A program made the position numbers and the translations under genes. This document shows, in pieces, positions 17,716 to 26,864 of a stretch of 64,000 nt of DNA. Below the pieces are notes generated by a model. That model saw nothing but the letters and a program-made list of their open reading frames with translations, had not been told where the DNA came from and did no database searches. Position 1 is the first letter of the stretch, and each line of letters begins with the position of its first letter. The stretch is taken from the NCBI RefSeq assembly GCF_028416595.1, contig NZ_JAMQKC010000006.1, forward strand, positions 62,001-126,000. The letters are read 5' to 3'. This DNA comes from Aquibacillus salsiterrae. Its GTDB lineage: Bacteria; Bacillota; Bacilli; Bacillales; Amphibacillaceae.

Positions 17716-18061
17716 AAATTGACCATTTATTTATCATTACATGGATAATAGAGGACACAGCTGCTAATGCAAGAATAATAATGATCGGATAAGCAATTGT
17801 CGGGATGAAATAATAGGAAATATATACTATTATTGCACTCCAAACCCCTGTACACCAATAACAGCTTATTAATTCCCCAATAAAACGCCTAACACCTTTT
17901 CCCTTTACATGAACAATTTCATCAACAATGCCATCCTCCCAAACTTCTTCCTCCACTTCGATAAATGGTGCACGAAGAAAACCTGTAATCGTATCAAACA
18001 CTATTAGATGTGTAAGTCGAAAGGTCGCTAAAGCTAACACAATAAATTCAAAACCCGTCAT
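17714..18061 (-). CDS. DUF1360 family membrane protein (YngL-like)
   Basis: 115 residues. FIVLALATFRLTHLIVFDTI at the N-terminus, then an acidic soluble loop (residues 33-50), GVRRFIGELISCYWCTGVWS at about 55-75, and a final hydrophobic pair of segments. The SCYWCTGVWSA motif defines DUF1360, seen in Bacillus YngL and other sporulation-associated proteins. Function unknown; the two cysteines are invariant in the family as I know it. Monocistronic. Confidence 0.85.
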   Translation of the reverse strand: MTGFEFIVLALATFRLTHLIVFDTITGFLRAPFIEVEEEVWEDGIVDEIVHVKGKGVRRFIGELISCYWCTGVWSAIIVYISYYFIPTIAYPIIIILALAAVSSIIHVMINKWSI

Positions 18062-18172
18062 GTTCTTTGCCCCCTAATACAGTAGTAGCTATTGTAATGT
18101 ATTATTTTTTCCTCAGGTTGGTGAAAAAAAGAAAGCTATGACAAGCCAATGCTGCATACAATAATCAAGTAA

Positions 18173-18201
18173 TTTACACTTTAAATTATTTAGAGTATGA
18201 T
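18173..18201 (+). promoter_or_regulatory. sigma-A-type promoter
   Basis: TTTACA at 18173-18178, 17-base spacer, TATGAT at 18196-18201, about 28 bases before the start of the hypothetical gene at 18230. Confidence 0.55.
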
Positions 18202-18229
18202 AAATTTACAAATAAAAGAAAGGAGGTAG

Positions 18230-18658
18230 GTGAAAATAAAAAAGATTCATATTTGTTACCTATTTCTTTTTTCTATTTATTTGTTGGGTTTTTCCTATCA
18301 GCACCAGGCTTCGTTTCCAATTGCGTTCGCCTCGAACATCACAGGGGAAACAATACTAGCGGAACAGCCCAATTCGGATTGGAAAGATGCAACCAGCCTA
18401 CTACCAATCACAAGCATCACTGTAGTAGAGTTAACCGATGTTGTCTTAGCATTCTTTTTAGCTAATACGGTAGGCTTTTCCCAACAATTCTTCTTACTAG
18501 CAGTCTTTTATCAATCTTCATACTTTGATAACTCTCGTTTTTCCTTAAAAAACTGGATGAGGGGAGAAAAGAAGTATGATTATTCATTTTATCAGGTTTT
18601 TGGTAATTGGCGCTTTTTCAATTTCAGCAATGAGCTTATGGGTTTTTCAGGGAATTGA
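18230..18658 (+). CDS. hypothetical protein, putative membrane/secreted
   Basis: Not recognised. GTG start behind AAGGAGG, 142 residues, with a good promoter upstream. Residues 5-22 form a hydrophobic signal-anchor, a polar stretch follows, and 66-92 (VELTDVVLAFFLANTVGFSQ onward) is a second hydrophobic stretch. The final 28 residues overlap, in another frame, a 41-residue gene that has its own ribosome binding site, so the tail may not be under selection. Either a real protein with an overlapping partner or a gene whose 3' end has shifted frame. Confidence 0.5.
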   Translation: MKIKKIHICYLFLFSIYLLGFSYQHQASFPIAFASNITGETILAEQPNSDWKDATSLLPITSITVVELTDVVLAFFLANTVGFSQQFFLLAVFYQSSYFDNSRFSLKNWMRGEKKYDYSFYQVFGNWRFFNFSNELMGFSGN

Positions 18659-18701
18659 GATTTTTCATTCCTTACAAGACATTTTGCAAAGTAAAAAATA
18701 A
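18576..18701 (+). CDS. small membrane protein (41 aa)
   Basis: ATG behind GAGGGGAGAAAAGAAGT, 41 residues: IRFLVIGAFSISAMSLWVFQ is a membrane segment, then GIEIFHSLQDILQSKK. Overlaps the last 83 bases of the preceding gene in a different frame and is followed by a strong terminator. Family unknown. The overlap with its own ribosome binding site suggests translational coupling with the upstream hypothetical protein. Confidence 0.55.
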   Translation: MIIHFIRFLVIGAFSISAMSLWVFQGIEIFHSLQDILQSKK

Positions 18702-18720
18702 GCTGTTCAGAAACATTAAA

Positions 18721-18762
18721 AGAAATACCTCCTTTAGGAATTAGGAGGTATCTCTTTTTTTT
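18721..18762 (+). terminator. terminator
   Basis: GAAATACCTCCT / AGGAGGTATCTC stem (one mismatch) followed by eight T residues. Confidence 0.85.
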
Positions 18763-18829
18763 AATGATAAAAAGCATCATCATTTGAAAGGTATCTAGTT
18801 ACACGCCTTTACCCACGTACTAAAGTAGT

Positions 18830-19813
18830 TTACAAATCCATTTGTCTATTTTTTAAACTACTAGTTCCGTGTTTTTCTTTAAGGTAATGTTTATTTAGTA
18901 GCTTCCCATATATAGATGCGAGTACTTGCTGAAAAAGCATCCCTACCACTACCGGCACCGCTACTGCTTGAGGGAAATATGCTACAGCTAGTACGGCGCC
19001 AGCACTGATATTTCGCATTCCTCCAGTAAATGTTAACGCAATAACGACCTCTTTTTCGCGCTTGATTACCTTTGCAATTATCCAGGACAACAAATATCCG
19101 CAAGCTGCAATAAATAAAACCGTTACTGCAACGGAAATCAAATGCCAGTTTACATCTCTTAAATAGGGAGACACGACAGAACTGTTAATCATAATAACAA
19201 TCGCTAACGCTATTTTTGAAAATGGCGCCAATCTCACTCCCCATGTCGTTCTAATCTTACCTTTTGTTATTTGATTAAAACACATACCGACGATTGATGG
19301 CAGTACAATCATGCCAGTTAACCCTTTCATGATTGCCCAAACGTCCATTTCCACTGATTTGCCAACAAGAAGTGAAAGACTATAAGGAACAACAAACGGC
19401 GACAGAATGGTGTCAATTAAGATTATTGATAACGTTAAGGCTACATTTCCTTTACACATTGATACCCAAATAAAGCTAGTGACACCCGTTGGAATTACCA
19501 TAGCAATAACTAATCCAGTAATTGTTAACATATCTTGTTCAAAGGTCAAATGACCAACCGCAAAAGCCCAAAGTGGCATTATAATGTGTAACATGGCTAA
19601 TGCAATAACGATTGGTAAAGGATTGGTGATTGCACGGTGAAACGATTGAAAGTTGGAACTAAGACTCCCAACAAATGTCATAAAAGCGAATATCCATGGC
19701 ACTAAAAAGGCTATTTCACTAAATTGATTTCCAAACATCACGCCGATTATTACACTGATTGGTGCAAGATACGGCATCAATTTTTCCAACAAGCGGTTTA
19801 ACTGTTCGAGCAT
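18830..19813 (-). CDS. bile acid:sodium symporter (BASS) family transporter
   Basis: Membrane protein of 327 residues with nine or ten hydrophobic segments. TGLVIAMVIPTGVTSFIWVS near residue 100 and ALTFTGGMRNISAGAVLAVA near 255 are the two halves of the BASS substrate/Na+ site (the second resembles the E-x-G-x-x-N crossover region with GGMRN here). Bacterial members move pantoate, pyruvate-like acids or unknown organic anions with sodium; YocS is the B. subtilis counterpart. Substrate not readable. Immediately upstream, 45 bases away, lies the ABC ATPase gene on the same strand. Confidence 0.85.
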   Translation of the reverse strand: MLEQLNRLLEKLMPYLAPISVIIGVMFGNQFSEIAFLVPWIFAFMTFVGSLSSNFQSFHRAITNPLPIVIALAMLHIIMPLWAFAVGHLTFEQDMLTITGLVIAMVIPTGVTSFIWVSMCKGNVALTLSIILIDTILSPFVVPYSLSLLVGKSVEMDVWAIMKGLTGMIVLPSIVGMCFNQITKGKIRTTWGVRLAPFSKIALAIVIMINSSVVSPYLRDVNWHLISVAVTVLFIAACGYLLSWIIAKVIKREKEVVIALTFTGGMRNISAGAVLAVAYFPQAVAVPVVVGMLFQQVLASIYGKLLNKHYLKEKHGTSSLKNRQMDL

Positions 19814-19858
19814 AAACGAATCCCTCTATTCATAAGTAGTTGCACGATCCTTTTGGTG

Positions 19859-20641
19859 TTAGGGATGTTTCTTCATTAAGGACGGGCGCCCGTGATGCCA
19901 AATAACCTCGACAGGAACACCAAAGAAGTCTGATAATACTTCCTCAGATATTAATGCTTGAGTATCGCCTGATGAAAATACTTCCCCGTCTTTCAATAGT
20001 AGCGTTTTCGTGAAAATTGGTAAAATCTCTTCGACATGATGTGTGACGTATATCACGGTTGGTGTATAGGCACTTGCAGTTACATGTTGAATTACTTCTA
20101 ACAATCCTTCTCTCGCTAGGAAATCTAGACCATTGGTAGGTTCATCTAAAATTAGTAACTCTGGGTCTGCCATCAAGGCACGAGCAATCATCACACGCTG
20201 CCTCTCCCCTTGTGATAACGTACGGTAACTACGATTGGCATACGGAAAACAACCCATTTCCTTCAACAGCTTTTGTGCTTTTTCACGCATGGAATCAGTA
20301 GGAGTGTCGTACAATCCTATCGAAGCAAACCCACCGCTAAGAACAACGTGATAGGCACTGTCAGATTCATAAAACCTGCCCTGAAGCGTTGAAGAAACAA
20401 GCCCGATTTTTTGCCGAAGCTCCTCTCCAAGAATATCCTTACCAAATTGACGGTCTAATACTTTCACCATTCCTTTTGTTGGAAAATAAAAGGCGTATAG
20501 CATGTGAAGTAAAGCTGTTTTACCAGCGCCATTTAAGCCTAATAACACCCAGTGCTCCCCTTTATTGATCGTCCAATTAATGTTTTTTAAAATCCAATTA
20601 CCTTCTCTAACTAACGACACGTCTTTTATATCTAAAACCAA
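19859..20641 (-). CDS. ylmA: ABC transporter ATP-binding protein, YlmA-like
   Basis: 260 residues from TTG 20641, which has GGAGGGGG at proper spacing; an ATG further upstream (20677) would put the ribosome binding site inside the gene. Walker A GLNGAGKT at 35-42, signature LSQGERQRV near 143, Walker B LLILDEPTNGLD near 166, H-loop VTHHVEEI near 205. YlmA-type ATPases resemble ModF/PhrA-like stand-alone ATPases; no permease or binding protein gene is nearby. The neighbouring BASS symporter does not need an ATPase, so their adjacency may be chance. Confidence 0.82.
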   Translation of the reverse strand: MVLDIKDVSLVREGNWILKNINWTINKGEHWVLLGLNGAGKTALLHMLYAFYFPTKGMVKVLDRQFGKDILGEELRQKIGLVSSTLQGRFYESDSAYHVVLSGGFASIGLYDTPTDSMREKAQKLLKEMGCFPYANRSYRTLSQGERQRVMIARALMADPELLILDEPTNGLDFLAREGLLEVIQHVTASAYTPTVIYVTHHVEEILPIFTKTLLLKDGEVFSSGDTQALISEEVLSDFFGVPVEVIWHHGRPSLMKKHP

Positions 20642-20690
20642 GACACAATCCCCCTCCATACTAAAAGATAACTTCATTATCGCTCATTTT

Positions 20691-20742
20691 AAGAAAAGCG
20701 CAAGCACCTTGCTAGACCCGAAAGAGCGTTGACAAGCCATGT
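20691..20742. repeat. AGAAAAGCG interspersed repeat, short copy
   Basis: AAGAAAAGCGCAAGCACCTT followed by GCTAGACCCGAAAGAGCG and GACAAGCC; truncated relative to the copies at 5446 and 26596. Confidence 0.7.
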
Positions 20743-20879
20743 ATTGTAATTGTAGTTACCCCCCAAAAATAAACAGCCGTGTTTCCAATTTACTCTCAAA
20801 GGGTATTTGTTATATTACAAGTACCCTCTTTTTTTGTAGATTAGCAACCATATATGATGGGAACATTCCACAAACTAAA

Positions 20880-20894
20880 TTAAAATAATTATAA
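20880..20894 (+). promoter_or_regulatory. PerR box upstream of catalase
   Basis: TTAAAATAATTATAA matches the Bacillus PerR consensus TTATAATNATTATAA at 13 of 14 defined bases. It lies about 90 bases before the catalase start and 40 before a TATAAT at 20934-20939. katA is a classic PerR target, so peroxide control of this gene is likely. Confidence 0.75.
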
Positions 20895-20981
20895 TTAAAT
20901 ATTTATTTTTATAAAGTTTATATTATAATAAAACATGTAGTATTTATTAGTTTACACATTTAAGGGAGAGGTGTTCACATA

Positions 20982-22442
20982 GTGAGTAAAGAAAAAAAAT
21001 ACTTAACAACAGCGTCTGGTGCACCTGTAGGCGACAACCAAAATTCGGTTACTGCAGGTCACCGTGGACCAACATTAATTCAAGATGTTCACCTATTAGA
21101 AAAACTTGCACATTTTAATCGTGAAAGAGTACCTGAGCGTGTTGTACATGCCAAGGGTGCTGGTGCTCATGGATACTTTCAGGTTACTAACGATGTGTCT
21201 AAATATACAAAAGCAGCCTTTTTATCAGAAATTGGCAAACGTACACCAATGTTCATTCGTTTTTCAACCGTTGCTGGAGAACTAGGTTCAGCTGATACAG
21301 TTCGTGATCCACGTGGTTTTGCTGTCAAATTTTATACAGAAGAAGGCAATTACGATTTAGTAGGTAACAATACACCTGTATTTTTTATTCGTGATGCGAT
21401 TAAATTCCCTGACTTCATTCATACGCAAAAGCGTCATCCTGGAACAGGAAGAAAAGACCCTAACATGGTTTGGGACTTCTGGTCTCTTTCACCAGAATCG
21501 TTACACCAAATTACTATTCTTCATTCAGATCGTGGGATACCAGCAACATACCGTCACATGAATGGATACGGAAGTCATACGTTCAAATGGGTAAATGCAG
21601 AAGGTAAAGCTTTATTTGTTAAATATCATTTTAAAACAGACCAAGGTGTTAAAAATCTAGATGTCGATCTAGCTGCTAAGCTGGCTGGTGAGAATCCTGA
21701 CTACCATACAGAAGATCTTTACAATGCAATTGATCAAGGTGACTTCCCATCTTGGACACTTTATGTTCAAATCATGCCTGTAGAAGATGTTAACACCTAT
21801 CGTTTCGATCCATTCGATGTAACTAAAGTATGGTCTCATAAAGATTATCCATTAATTGAAGTAGGGCGTATGGTATTAGATCGCAATCCTGAAAACTATT
21901 TCGCTGAAGTGGAGCAAGCTGCATTCTCACCTGGTCATTTTGTGCCTGGTATTGAAGCATCACCAGATAAGATGTTACAAGGTCGCCTGTTTGCTTATTC
22001 TGATGCACATCGTTACCGTATCGGAGCTAACCATGAGTCCCTTCCGATTAACCGTGCAATATCACCTGTTAACAATAACCAACGTGACGGCCAAATGCGC
22101 TTTGATGGTAACGGGGGTAGTTCAATCAATTACGAACCAAACAGCTTTAACGGCCCAAAAGAAACACCGGAAAACAAAACAAGTCCGTTCGAAGTAGCTG
22201 GCTTTGCAGACAGTGCTGGATACGATCAAGATGATCATTACACACAACCACGTGACCTATTCCGTTTAATGAGTGATGATGAGCGTACTCGTTTAATTCA
22301 AAACTTTGTTGACCATCTTAGTGGTGTCGATTATGAAGAAATAAAGTTGCGCCAAATTGGTCTCTTCTATAAAGTAGACCCTGAACTAGGCACCCGCATT
22401 GCTGAAGGATTAGGTTTAGAAGTACCCGAAACAGTAAAATAA
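20982..22442 (+). CDS. katA: heme catalase (clade 3, KatA type)
   Basis: Converts hydrogen peroxide to water and oxygen in the cytoplasm. 486 residues, the small-subunit catalase size. Distal His56 is in [12 protein letters not shown], the active-site Asn in [11 protein letters not shown] (about 129), and the proximal heme-ligand Tyr in [12 protein letters not shown] (about 339). GTG start behind GGGAGAGG. Preceded by a PerR-like box and followed by a strong terminator, so it is a single peroxide-inducible unit. Confidence 0.96.
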   Translation: MSKEKKYLTTASGAPVGDNQNSVTAGHRGPTLIQDVHLLEKLAHFNRERVPERVVHAKGAGAHGYFQVTNDVSKYTKAAFLSEIGKRTPMFIRFSTVAGELGSADTVRDPRGFAVKFYTEEGNYDLVGNNTPVFFIRDAIKFPDFIHTQKRHPGTGRKDPNMVWDFWSLSPESLHQITILHSDRGIPATYRHMNGYGSHTFKWVNAEGKALFVKYHFKTDQGVKNLDVDLAAKLAGENPDYHTEDLYNAIDQGDFPSWTLYVQIMPVEDVNTYRFDPFDVTKVWSHKDYPLIEVGRMVLDRNPENYFAEVEQAAFSPGHFVPGIEASPDKMLQGRLFAYSDAHRYRIGANHESLPINRAISPVNNNQRDGQMRFDGNGGSSINYEPNSFNGPKETPENKTSPFEVAGFADSAGYDQDDHYTQPRDLFRLMSDDERTRLIQNFVDHLSGVDYEEIKLRQIGLFYKVDPELGTRIAEGLGLEVPETVK

Positions 22443-22456
22443 TATATTCCTTTTGT

Positions 22457-22494
22457 AGACCGTTCAATCGTCAATGATTGAACGGTCTTTTTAA
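22457..22494 (+). terminator. catalase terminator
   Basis: Twelve-base perfect stem GACCGTTCAATC / GATTGAACGGTC and TTTTT. Confidence 0.9.
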
Positions 22495-22499
22495 ACAGA

Positions 22500-22561
22500 T
22501 AAGAAAAAAATACAAGACTGTCTAGCTCCGGGCGCCCTGCGCTTTTCTTAGGTTTACGCAA
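22500..22561 (-). repeat. AGAAAAGCG interspersed repeat, inverted copy
   Basis: On the minus strand reads AAGAAAAGCGCAGGGCGCCC, then GGAGCTAGACAG and a T-rich end; the opposite orientation to most other copies. Confidence 0.65.
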
Positions 22562-22743
22562 CAGTCGTTCGTGACCTTATCAAAATGATTGACCATTTCA
22601 TCAACACGATAGAGCAATTCATTGTAACTCTTTTACAGATTGGCAAACTCACGAAGCAAATTGGCAATAATTCTTATTTCACTTCTGTTATAATTTCTTA
22701 TAAAATATACACTAGACAACCCAACGGTAAAGGAAGCGTTAAT

Positions 22744-23025
22744 ATGGGAATATTATCAAAGCTGCTCGGTAAAAATGGACCTAAGAAGATTGAATGCTGC
22801 GAGACAAACTTAATGATGTTTTATTCTGATGAGGATCTGGATAACTTTGAAGATTTTGCTGATGAACACGGCCTAGAAATAAAAGAGATGGAATGCTTAG
22901 ATAATTGCGAAGAGTGTCCTCTTTCACCATACGCTGTCTTTGATAAGCAAAAAATTTTTGCAGATTCCCCAGAAGAAGTTCTAACAAAAATTAAAGATAT
23001 AATAACAAAAGAGCAGACAACCTAA
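22744..23025 (+). CDS. DUF1450 family protein (YuzB-like)
   Basis: Small cytoplasmic protein, 93 residues from ATG 22744. An in-frame extension back to 22585 exists but has no ribosome binding site and unlikely composition. IECCETNLMMFYSDEDLDN and CLDNCEECPLSPYAVFD carry four cysteines in the DUF1450 pattern, a thioredoxin-like fold in which the cysteines may bind a metal or be redox active. About 15 residues longer at the N-terminus than YuzB. Ends 15 bases before the DNA glycosylase gene, so probably co-transcribed. Confidence 0.75.
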   Translation: MGILSKLLGKNGPKKIECCETNLMMFYSDEDLDNFEDFADEHGLEIKEMECLDNCEECPLSPYAVFDKQKIFADSPEEVLTKIKDIITKEQTT

Positions 23026-23040
23026 AGAGGAGTTTATAAA

Positions 23041-23643
23041 TTGCAACATCCAAACAAGTTAAAAAGACTTCCCCCCTCCTTCTTTGAGCAGCCTACCCTA
23101 GAGCTTGCTAAGGCACTTTTAGGCAGTATTTTAATTAAAGAAACGAACGATGGAACAGCAGCAGGCATCATCACAGAAACAGAAGCTTATATCGGACCAG
23201 GAGATCAAGCCGCGCATAGTTATCAAAATAGACGCACCAAACGGACAGAAGTAATGTTTGGCCTAGCCGGATTTACCTATATGTATACAATGCATACTCA
23301 CTATCTATTTAATGTTGTCACTGGACAGGCTGATAACCCTGAGGCGATATTAATACGGTCAGTTGAACCTTACTTTAATAAAGAACTGATGCAACAACGG
23401 CGACCAAAGGCTAGAAATGATTACCAATTAACAAATGGTCCTGGAAAATTAACTAAGGCATTAGGTATTGATATGAATGATTACGGACACCCTTTGCATC
23501 AAAAACCTTTGTGGATTGCTAAAGGAGAGCTCGATGCGTTTACGATTGCATCTGGTTCTAGGATTGGAATAGACAATTCAGGTGAGGCAAAAGATTATCC
23601 TTGGCGTTTCTGGATAAAAGGTAATCGTTATGTTTCTAGATAG
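23041..23643 (+). CDS. 3-methyladenine DNA glycosylase (AAG/MPG family)
   Basis: Base-excision repair enzyme that removes alkylated purines. 200 residues. The family block ETEAYIGPGDQAAHSY lies at about 41-56 with the catalytic Glu, and GPGKLTKALGID near 138 is the second block; AGFTYMYTMHTHYLFNVVTG forms the intercalating region. Equivalent to B. subtilis YxlJ. TTG start behind AGAGGAG. Follows the DUF1450 gene closely. Confidence 0.92.
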   Translation: MQHPNKLKRLPPSFFEQPTLELAKALLGSILIKETNDGTAAGIITETEAYIGPGDQAAHSYQNRRTKRTEVMFGLAGFTYMYTMHTHYLFNVVTGQADNPEAILIRSVEPYFNKELMQQRRPKARNDYQLTNGPGKLTKALGIDMNDYGHPLHQKPLWIAKGELDAFTIASGSRIGIDNSGEAKDYPWRFWIKGNRYVSR

Positions 23644-23725
23644 CTATTTGTACTTCCCTGCATACCTTCTTACTTTTCCAAACATACTAACGAAGAAGTA
23701 ATTTAGCAAAGGAAGGGATGTTATC

Positions 23726-23881
23726 ATGGCTAAAAACAAAAGCAACAAAATGGCAGACGGCAAAGTAGAAGATGTAGAATTCAGCTACGAGTTAGCTGAT
23801 GCGGAGGATCTAGAAGCAAGAGAACGCATGAAAAAAGCAGATGCTCGAGCCGAAAAAAGCGAAGTCCAAAAAAATAGGTAA
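23726..23881 (+). CDS. YfhD-like small protein (51 aa)
   Basis: ATG behind GGAAGGGATG. The 51-residue product is highly charged: a Lys/Asn-rich start, then EDVEFSYELADAEDLEARER and ADARAEKSE. VEFSxELADxEDLEA is the YfhD motif as I know it from Bacillaceae. Function unknown; some such proteins occur in spores. Has its own terminator 9 bases downstream. Confidence 0.7.
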   Translation: MAKNKSNKMADGKVEDVEFSYELADAEDLEARERMKKADARAEKSEVQKNR

Positions 23882-23889
23882 AAATGAGC

Positions 23890-23925
23890 ACCTAGCCTAA
23901 AGCAATTGCGGCTAGGTTTTTTTAT
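23890..23925 (+). terminator. terminator
   Basis: ACCTAGCC / GGCTAGGT stem followed by TTTTTTT. Confidence 0.85.
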
Positions 23926-24139
23926 TTTTTTGAAATGCGTGGTAAACCCTTATACATCATAGCATTCTATGCGACGTGAAGGAGATTAATTGCAAAATTT
24001 TTAAAAATTCAGAAAAGTAAATTTGGATTAAAGGTAAGAATTCTTAACAATATGGAAGGATTTATTAATTTACTACGCACTACATTCATTTAATCGTGTC
24101 AAAGCGTAAATAAACCTTATTTATCCATTGTAAGCTTGT

Positions 24140-24168
24140 TTGCGAAAAAGCTACGTCCCCCTTATTAT
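24140..24168 (+). promoter_or_regulatory. candidate sigma-A promoter of the ect operon
   Basis: TTGCGA at 24140-24145, 17-base spacer, TATTAT at 24163-24168, leaving a leader of about 50 bases before the ectA ribosome binding site. No clear sigma-B element was seen; the rest of the 300-base upstream region shows no gene. Confidence 0.45.
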
Positions 24169-24207
24169 TATAAATGGATATTGTCCAGCGATTAATAAAA
24201 AATGTAA

Positions 24208-24738
24208 TTGAAGGGAGAATTTACCATTAATAGTCAAATTGCAACTGCTCCTACTAGTACTGTTTCATTAGAAGTTCCAAAAACAGAAGATGGGGCAGCT
24301 ATGTGGGAATTAGTTAACAATTCAACGTTAGATCAAAACTCACCGTATAAATACATCATGATGTGTGAGTACTTTGCCGAAACATGTGTTGTTGCTAAAG
24401 AAAATGATAAAGTTGTAGGCTTCGTAACCGCATTTATCCCTCCAAAACGTCAAGATGTTGTTTTCGTTTGGCAAATTGGTGTTGACGCTTCCCAACGAGG
24501 TAAAGGTATTGCATCAAAGCTATTAAACGAATTAATCAATAGAAAAGTTTGCGAAAACGTTAATTTCGTTGAAGCAACGATTACCCCATCAAATAAAGCG
24601 TCTCAATCATTATTTCGCAGACTTGCACGTGAACACAACACAACATGTGAAGTCAGCGACCTGTTTGGAGAAGAGTTATTTCCAACAGAAGGCCATGAGG
24701 AAGAATTAAATTTCAGAGTTGGCCCTTTGAATAAATAG
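24208..24738 (+). CDS. ectA: L-2,4-diaminobutyrate acetyltransferase
   Basis: Second step of ectoine synthesis: acetylates L-2,4-diaminobutyrate with acetyl-CoA. GNAT fold: VWQIGVDASQRGKGIASKLL (about 90-110) is the acetyl-CoA loop, and TITPSNKASQSLFRRLAREH near 130 the EctA-specific block. The start is unclear. TTG 24208 (176 residues) has no ribosome binding site before it; instead AAGGGAG follows it and is correctly spaced for an ATT at 24226, giving 170 residues. No ATG or GTG is in frame until well inside the domain. I keep TTG as the outer limit. First gene of ectABC. Confidence 0.93.
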   Translation: MKGEFTINSQIATAPTSTVSLEVPKTEDGAAMWELVNNSTLDQNSPYKYIMMCEYFAETCVVAKENDKVVGFVTAFIPPKRQDVVFVWQIGVDASQRGKGIASKLLNELINRKVCENVNFVEATITPSNKASQSLFRRLAREHNTTCEVSDLFGEELFPTEGHEEELNFRVGPLNK

Positions 24739-24824
24739 ATCGTTTAATAAAATATTTTTCCGGTATTTAATAGCCATATCCATACCATAAATTGGTAGGT
24801 TAACCATTGAGGAGGAAATAATAA

Positions 24825-26096
24825 GTGACTCAAGACATGAAAGTTTTTGAAAATTTAGAATCTGTTGTGCGTAGTTATGTTCGAAGTTTCCCGACAATTT
24901 TCACAAAAGCAAAAGGATATAAAATGTGGGATGAGAACGGAAAAGAATATATTGACTTTTTTGCTGGTGCTGGCGCACTGAATTATGGTCACAATGATCA
25001 AAAAATGAAAGAAAAACTTGTAGAATATATTATGAGTGATGGTATTACACACTCTTTAGATATGGCTTCAACTGCAAAGGCAGAGTTTTTAAATAAATTT
25101 AACGATGTAATCCTAAAGCCACGTAATCTTGATTACAAGATTATGTTCCCAGGGCCTACTGGAACAAACACAGTAGAGAGCGCCTTAAAACTAGCGCGAA
25201 AAGTAACTGGCCGGACAGACGTTATCAGCTTTACTAACGGCTTCCACGGAATGACGATTGGTTCTTTGTCTGTAACAGGAAATTCCATGAAACGTAAAGG
25301 TGCTGGGATTCCGTTACAAAACACAGTAACTATGCCTTACGATAACTATGTTGATAACCATGACACATTAGAATATGTTGAACGATTCTTAGAAGATAGT
25401 GGTAGTGGTGTTGCTATCCCAGCAGCAATGATCGTAGAGACTGTTCAAGGGGAAGGCGGAATTAACGCAGCTCGCTTTGAATGGTTGAGAAAGCTTGAAA
25501 GTATTTGTAAGCGTTGGGGCATCTTGCTGATTATCGATGATGTTCAAGCTGGAGTGGGCCGTACTGGTACATTCTTTAGTTTTGAACGTGCAGGAATTAA
25601 ACCGGATATTATCTGTATGTCAAAATCTTTAAGTGGTTACGGACTACCATTTGCCGTCACACTTATCCGTCCTGACTTGGATATTTGGACACCTGGTGAG
25701 CATAACGGTACGTTCCGTGGTAACAACCATGCGTTTATTACGGCAGCTGCTTCTTTAGACTATTGGAAAGATGATACGTTTGAAAAGGAAGTTCAAGCAA
25801 AGTCAGAAATGATTTATCAATTCTTAACTAAAATGGTGGAGACTTACCCTGAGCTTAAAGGGGAAGTTCGAGGCCGCGGATTTATGGTTGGTATTGCATC
25901 AGAAGTGGATGGTCTTTCGAACAAAATTTCAGCAAAAGCATTTGAACTCGGGCTTATTATGGAAACTGCTGGACCAAAAGATGAAGTGTTCAAGTTGTTC
26001 CCACCACTAACTATTAGTGAAGAAGGCTTGAAAAAAGGCTTTGAAATTATTGAAGAAAGTATTAAAAGCCTCGTAAAAGAACCAGTTACTAACTAA
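24825..26096 (+). CDS. ectB: diaminobutyrate-2-oxoglutarate transaminase
   Basis: First committed step of ectoine synthesis: transfers an amino group from glutamate to aspartate-beta-semialdehyde. Class III PLP aminotransferase of 423 residues; [18 protein letters not shown] near 43, [15 protein letters not shown] near 233 and the PLP lysine Lys267 in [12 protein letters not shown]. Length is the EctB norm. GTG start behind GAGGAGG. Lies 86 bases after ectA. No aspartokinase gene (ask-ect) is attached, and no ectD hydroxylase is present in this window, so ectoine rather than hydroxyectoine is the expected product here. Confidence 0.96.
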   Translation: MTQDMKVFENLESVVRSYVRSFPTIFTKAKGYKMWDENGKEYIDFFAGAGALNYGHNDQKMKEKLVEYIMSDGITHSLDMASTAKAEFLNKFNDVILKPRNLDYKIMFPGPTGTNTVESALKLARKVTGRTDVISFTNGFHGMTIGSLSVTGNSMKRKGAGIPLQNTVTMPYDNYVDNHDTLEYVERFLEDSGSGVAIPAAMIVETVQGEGGINAARFEWLRKLESICKRWGILLIIDDVQAGVGRTGTFFSFERAGIKPDIICMSKSLSGYGLPFAVTLIRPDLDIWTPGEHNGTFRGNNHAFITAAASLDYWKDDTFEKEVQAKSEMIYQFLTKMVETYPELKGEVRGRGFMVGIASEVDGLSNKISAKAFELGLIMETAGPKDEVFKLFPPLTISEEGLKKGFEIIEESIKSLVKEPVTN

Positions 26097-26197
26097 ATAC
26101 TTGAAAATGGATGAGGACCAAATGGGATGATTCAGATGACACTTTTAAGTAGTTAAAAATAAAGGCAGCATATTAACGATAACAGGAGGAACTAGTG

Positions 26198-26590
26198 ATG
26201 AAGGTTGTTTCATTAAAAGATGTTCAAGGAACAAAGCACGATGTAGACGGAGGTAATTGGATTAGCAGACGTCTTATTACGGACGAAGCAGGCGTCGGCT
26301 ATTCTGTGAATGATACGATTATTAAAGCAGGTACAGAAACGCATATTTGGTATCAAAACCACCTTGAATCTGTTTATTGTATCGAAGGAGAAGGTGAAGT
26401 TGTCACACTTGAAGATAATAAAGTGTGGCCGATTACGAAGGATACGCTTTATGTACTTGATAAGCATGATGAGCACCTTCTACGTGCAAGAACAGATATG
26501 CGGATGATTTGTGTCTTTAATCCACCACTAACTGGTGAGGAAGTACATGATGAAAATGGCGTATATCCAGCACTAGCTAAAAAATCATAA
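26198..26590 (+). CDS. ectC: L-ectoine synthase
   Basis: Cyclises N-gamma-acetyl-diaminobutyrate to ectoine. Cupin fold, 130 residues: [19 protein letters not shown] near 22, [20 protein letters not shown] (about 52-70) with the metal-binding residues, and [16 protein letters not shown] near 85. Start ATG 26198 with AGGAGGAA at proper distance; an in-frame GTG three bases earlier is possible. Last gene of the ectoine operon, separated from ectB by about 100 bases and followed by two interspersed repeat copies and a terminator. Confidence 0.96.
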   Translation: MKVVSLKDVQGTKHDVDGGNWISRRLITDEAGVGYSVNDTIIKAGTETHIWYQNHLESVYCIEGEGEVVTLEDNKVWPITKDTLYVLDKHDEHLLRARTDMRMICVFNPPLTGEEVHDENGVYPALAKKS

Positions 26591-26595
26591 AATAA

Positions 26596-26766
26596 TAAGA
26601 AAAGCGAAAGCGCCTTGGTCACCCCTGACAAGCGTAAGGCAAGCCTCATAATGGCGGTCTTTGCCATGTAGAGGATTGACTTACGACTCGAAGGGGTAGG
26701 CGCTGTAGCTAGACAATAAGAAAAGCGGAAGCGCCTTGGTCACCCCTGACAAGCGTAGGCAAGCTT
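26596..26766. repeat. two AGAAAAGCG interspersed repeat copies in the ectC 3' region
   Basis: Copy 1 (from 26596) is nearly full length: AGAAAAGCGAAAGCGCCTTG, GTCACCCCTGACAAGCGTAA, TGGCGGTCTTTGCCATG, then GCTGTAGCTAGACAATAAG; copy 2 follows directly and is truncated at GCGTAGGCAAGC. Both precede the operon's terminator, so they lie inside the ectABC transcript. Confidence 0.85.
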
Positions 26767-26773
26767 AAGCAGA

Positions 26774-26812
26774 AAAGCTATGATTCTATCACCAGAATCA
26801 TAGCTTTTTCTT
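26774..26812. terminator. bidirectional terminator between ectC and mscL
   Basis: Thirteen-base perfect stem AAGCTATGATTCT / AGAATCATAGCTT with a T-run on the right. Confidence 0.9.
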
Positions 26813-26864
26813 TATGAAATAAATTAAACATAAAGCCAGATGTTGATTTTATGTCACATCTCTC

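Noticed and set aside
22585-22743. N-terminal extension of the DUF1450 protein
   Set aside because: 53 codons without a ribosome binding site and not typical of the family; ATG 22744 fits the family length.
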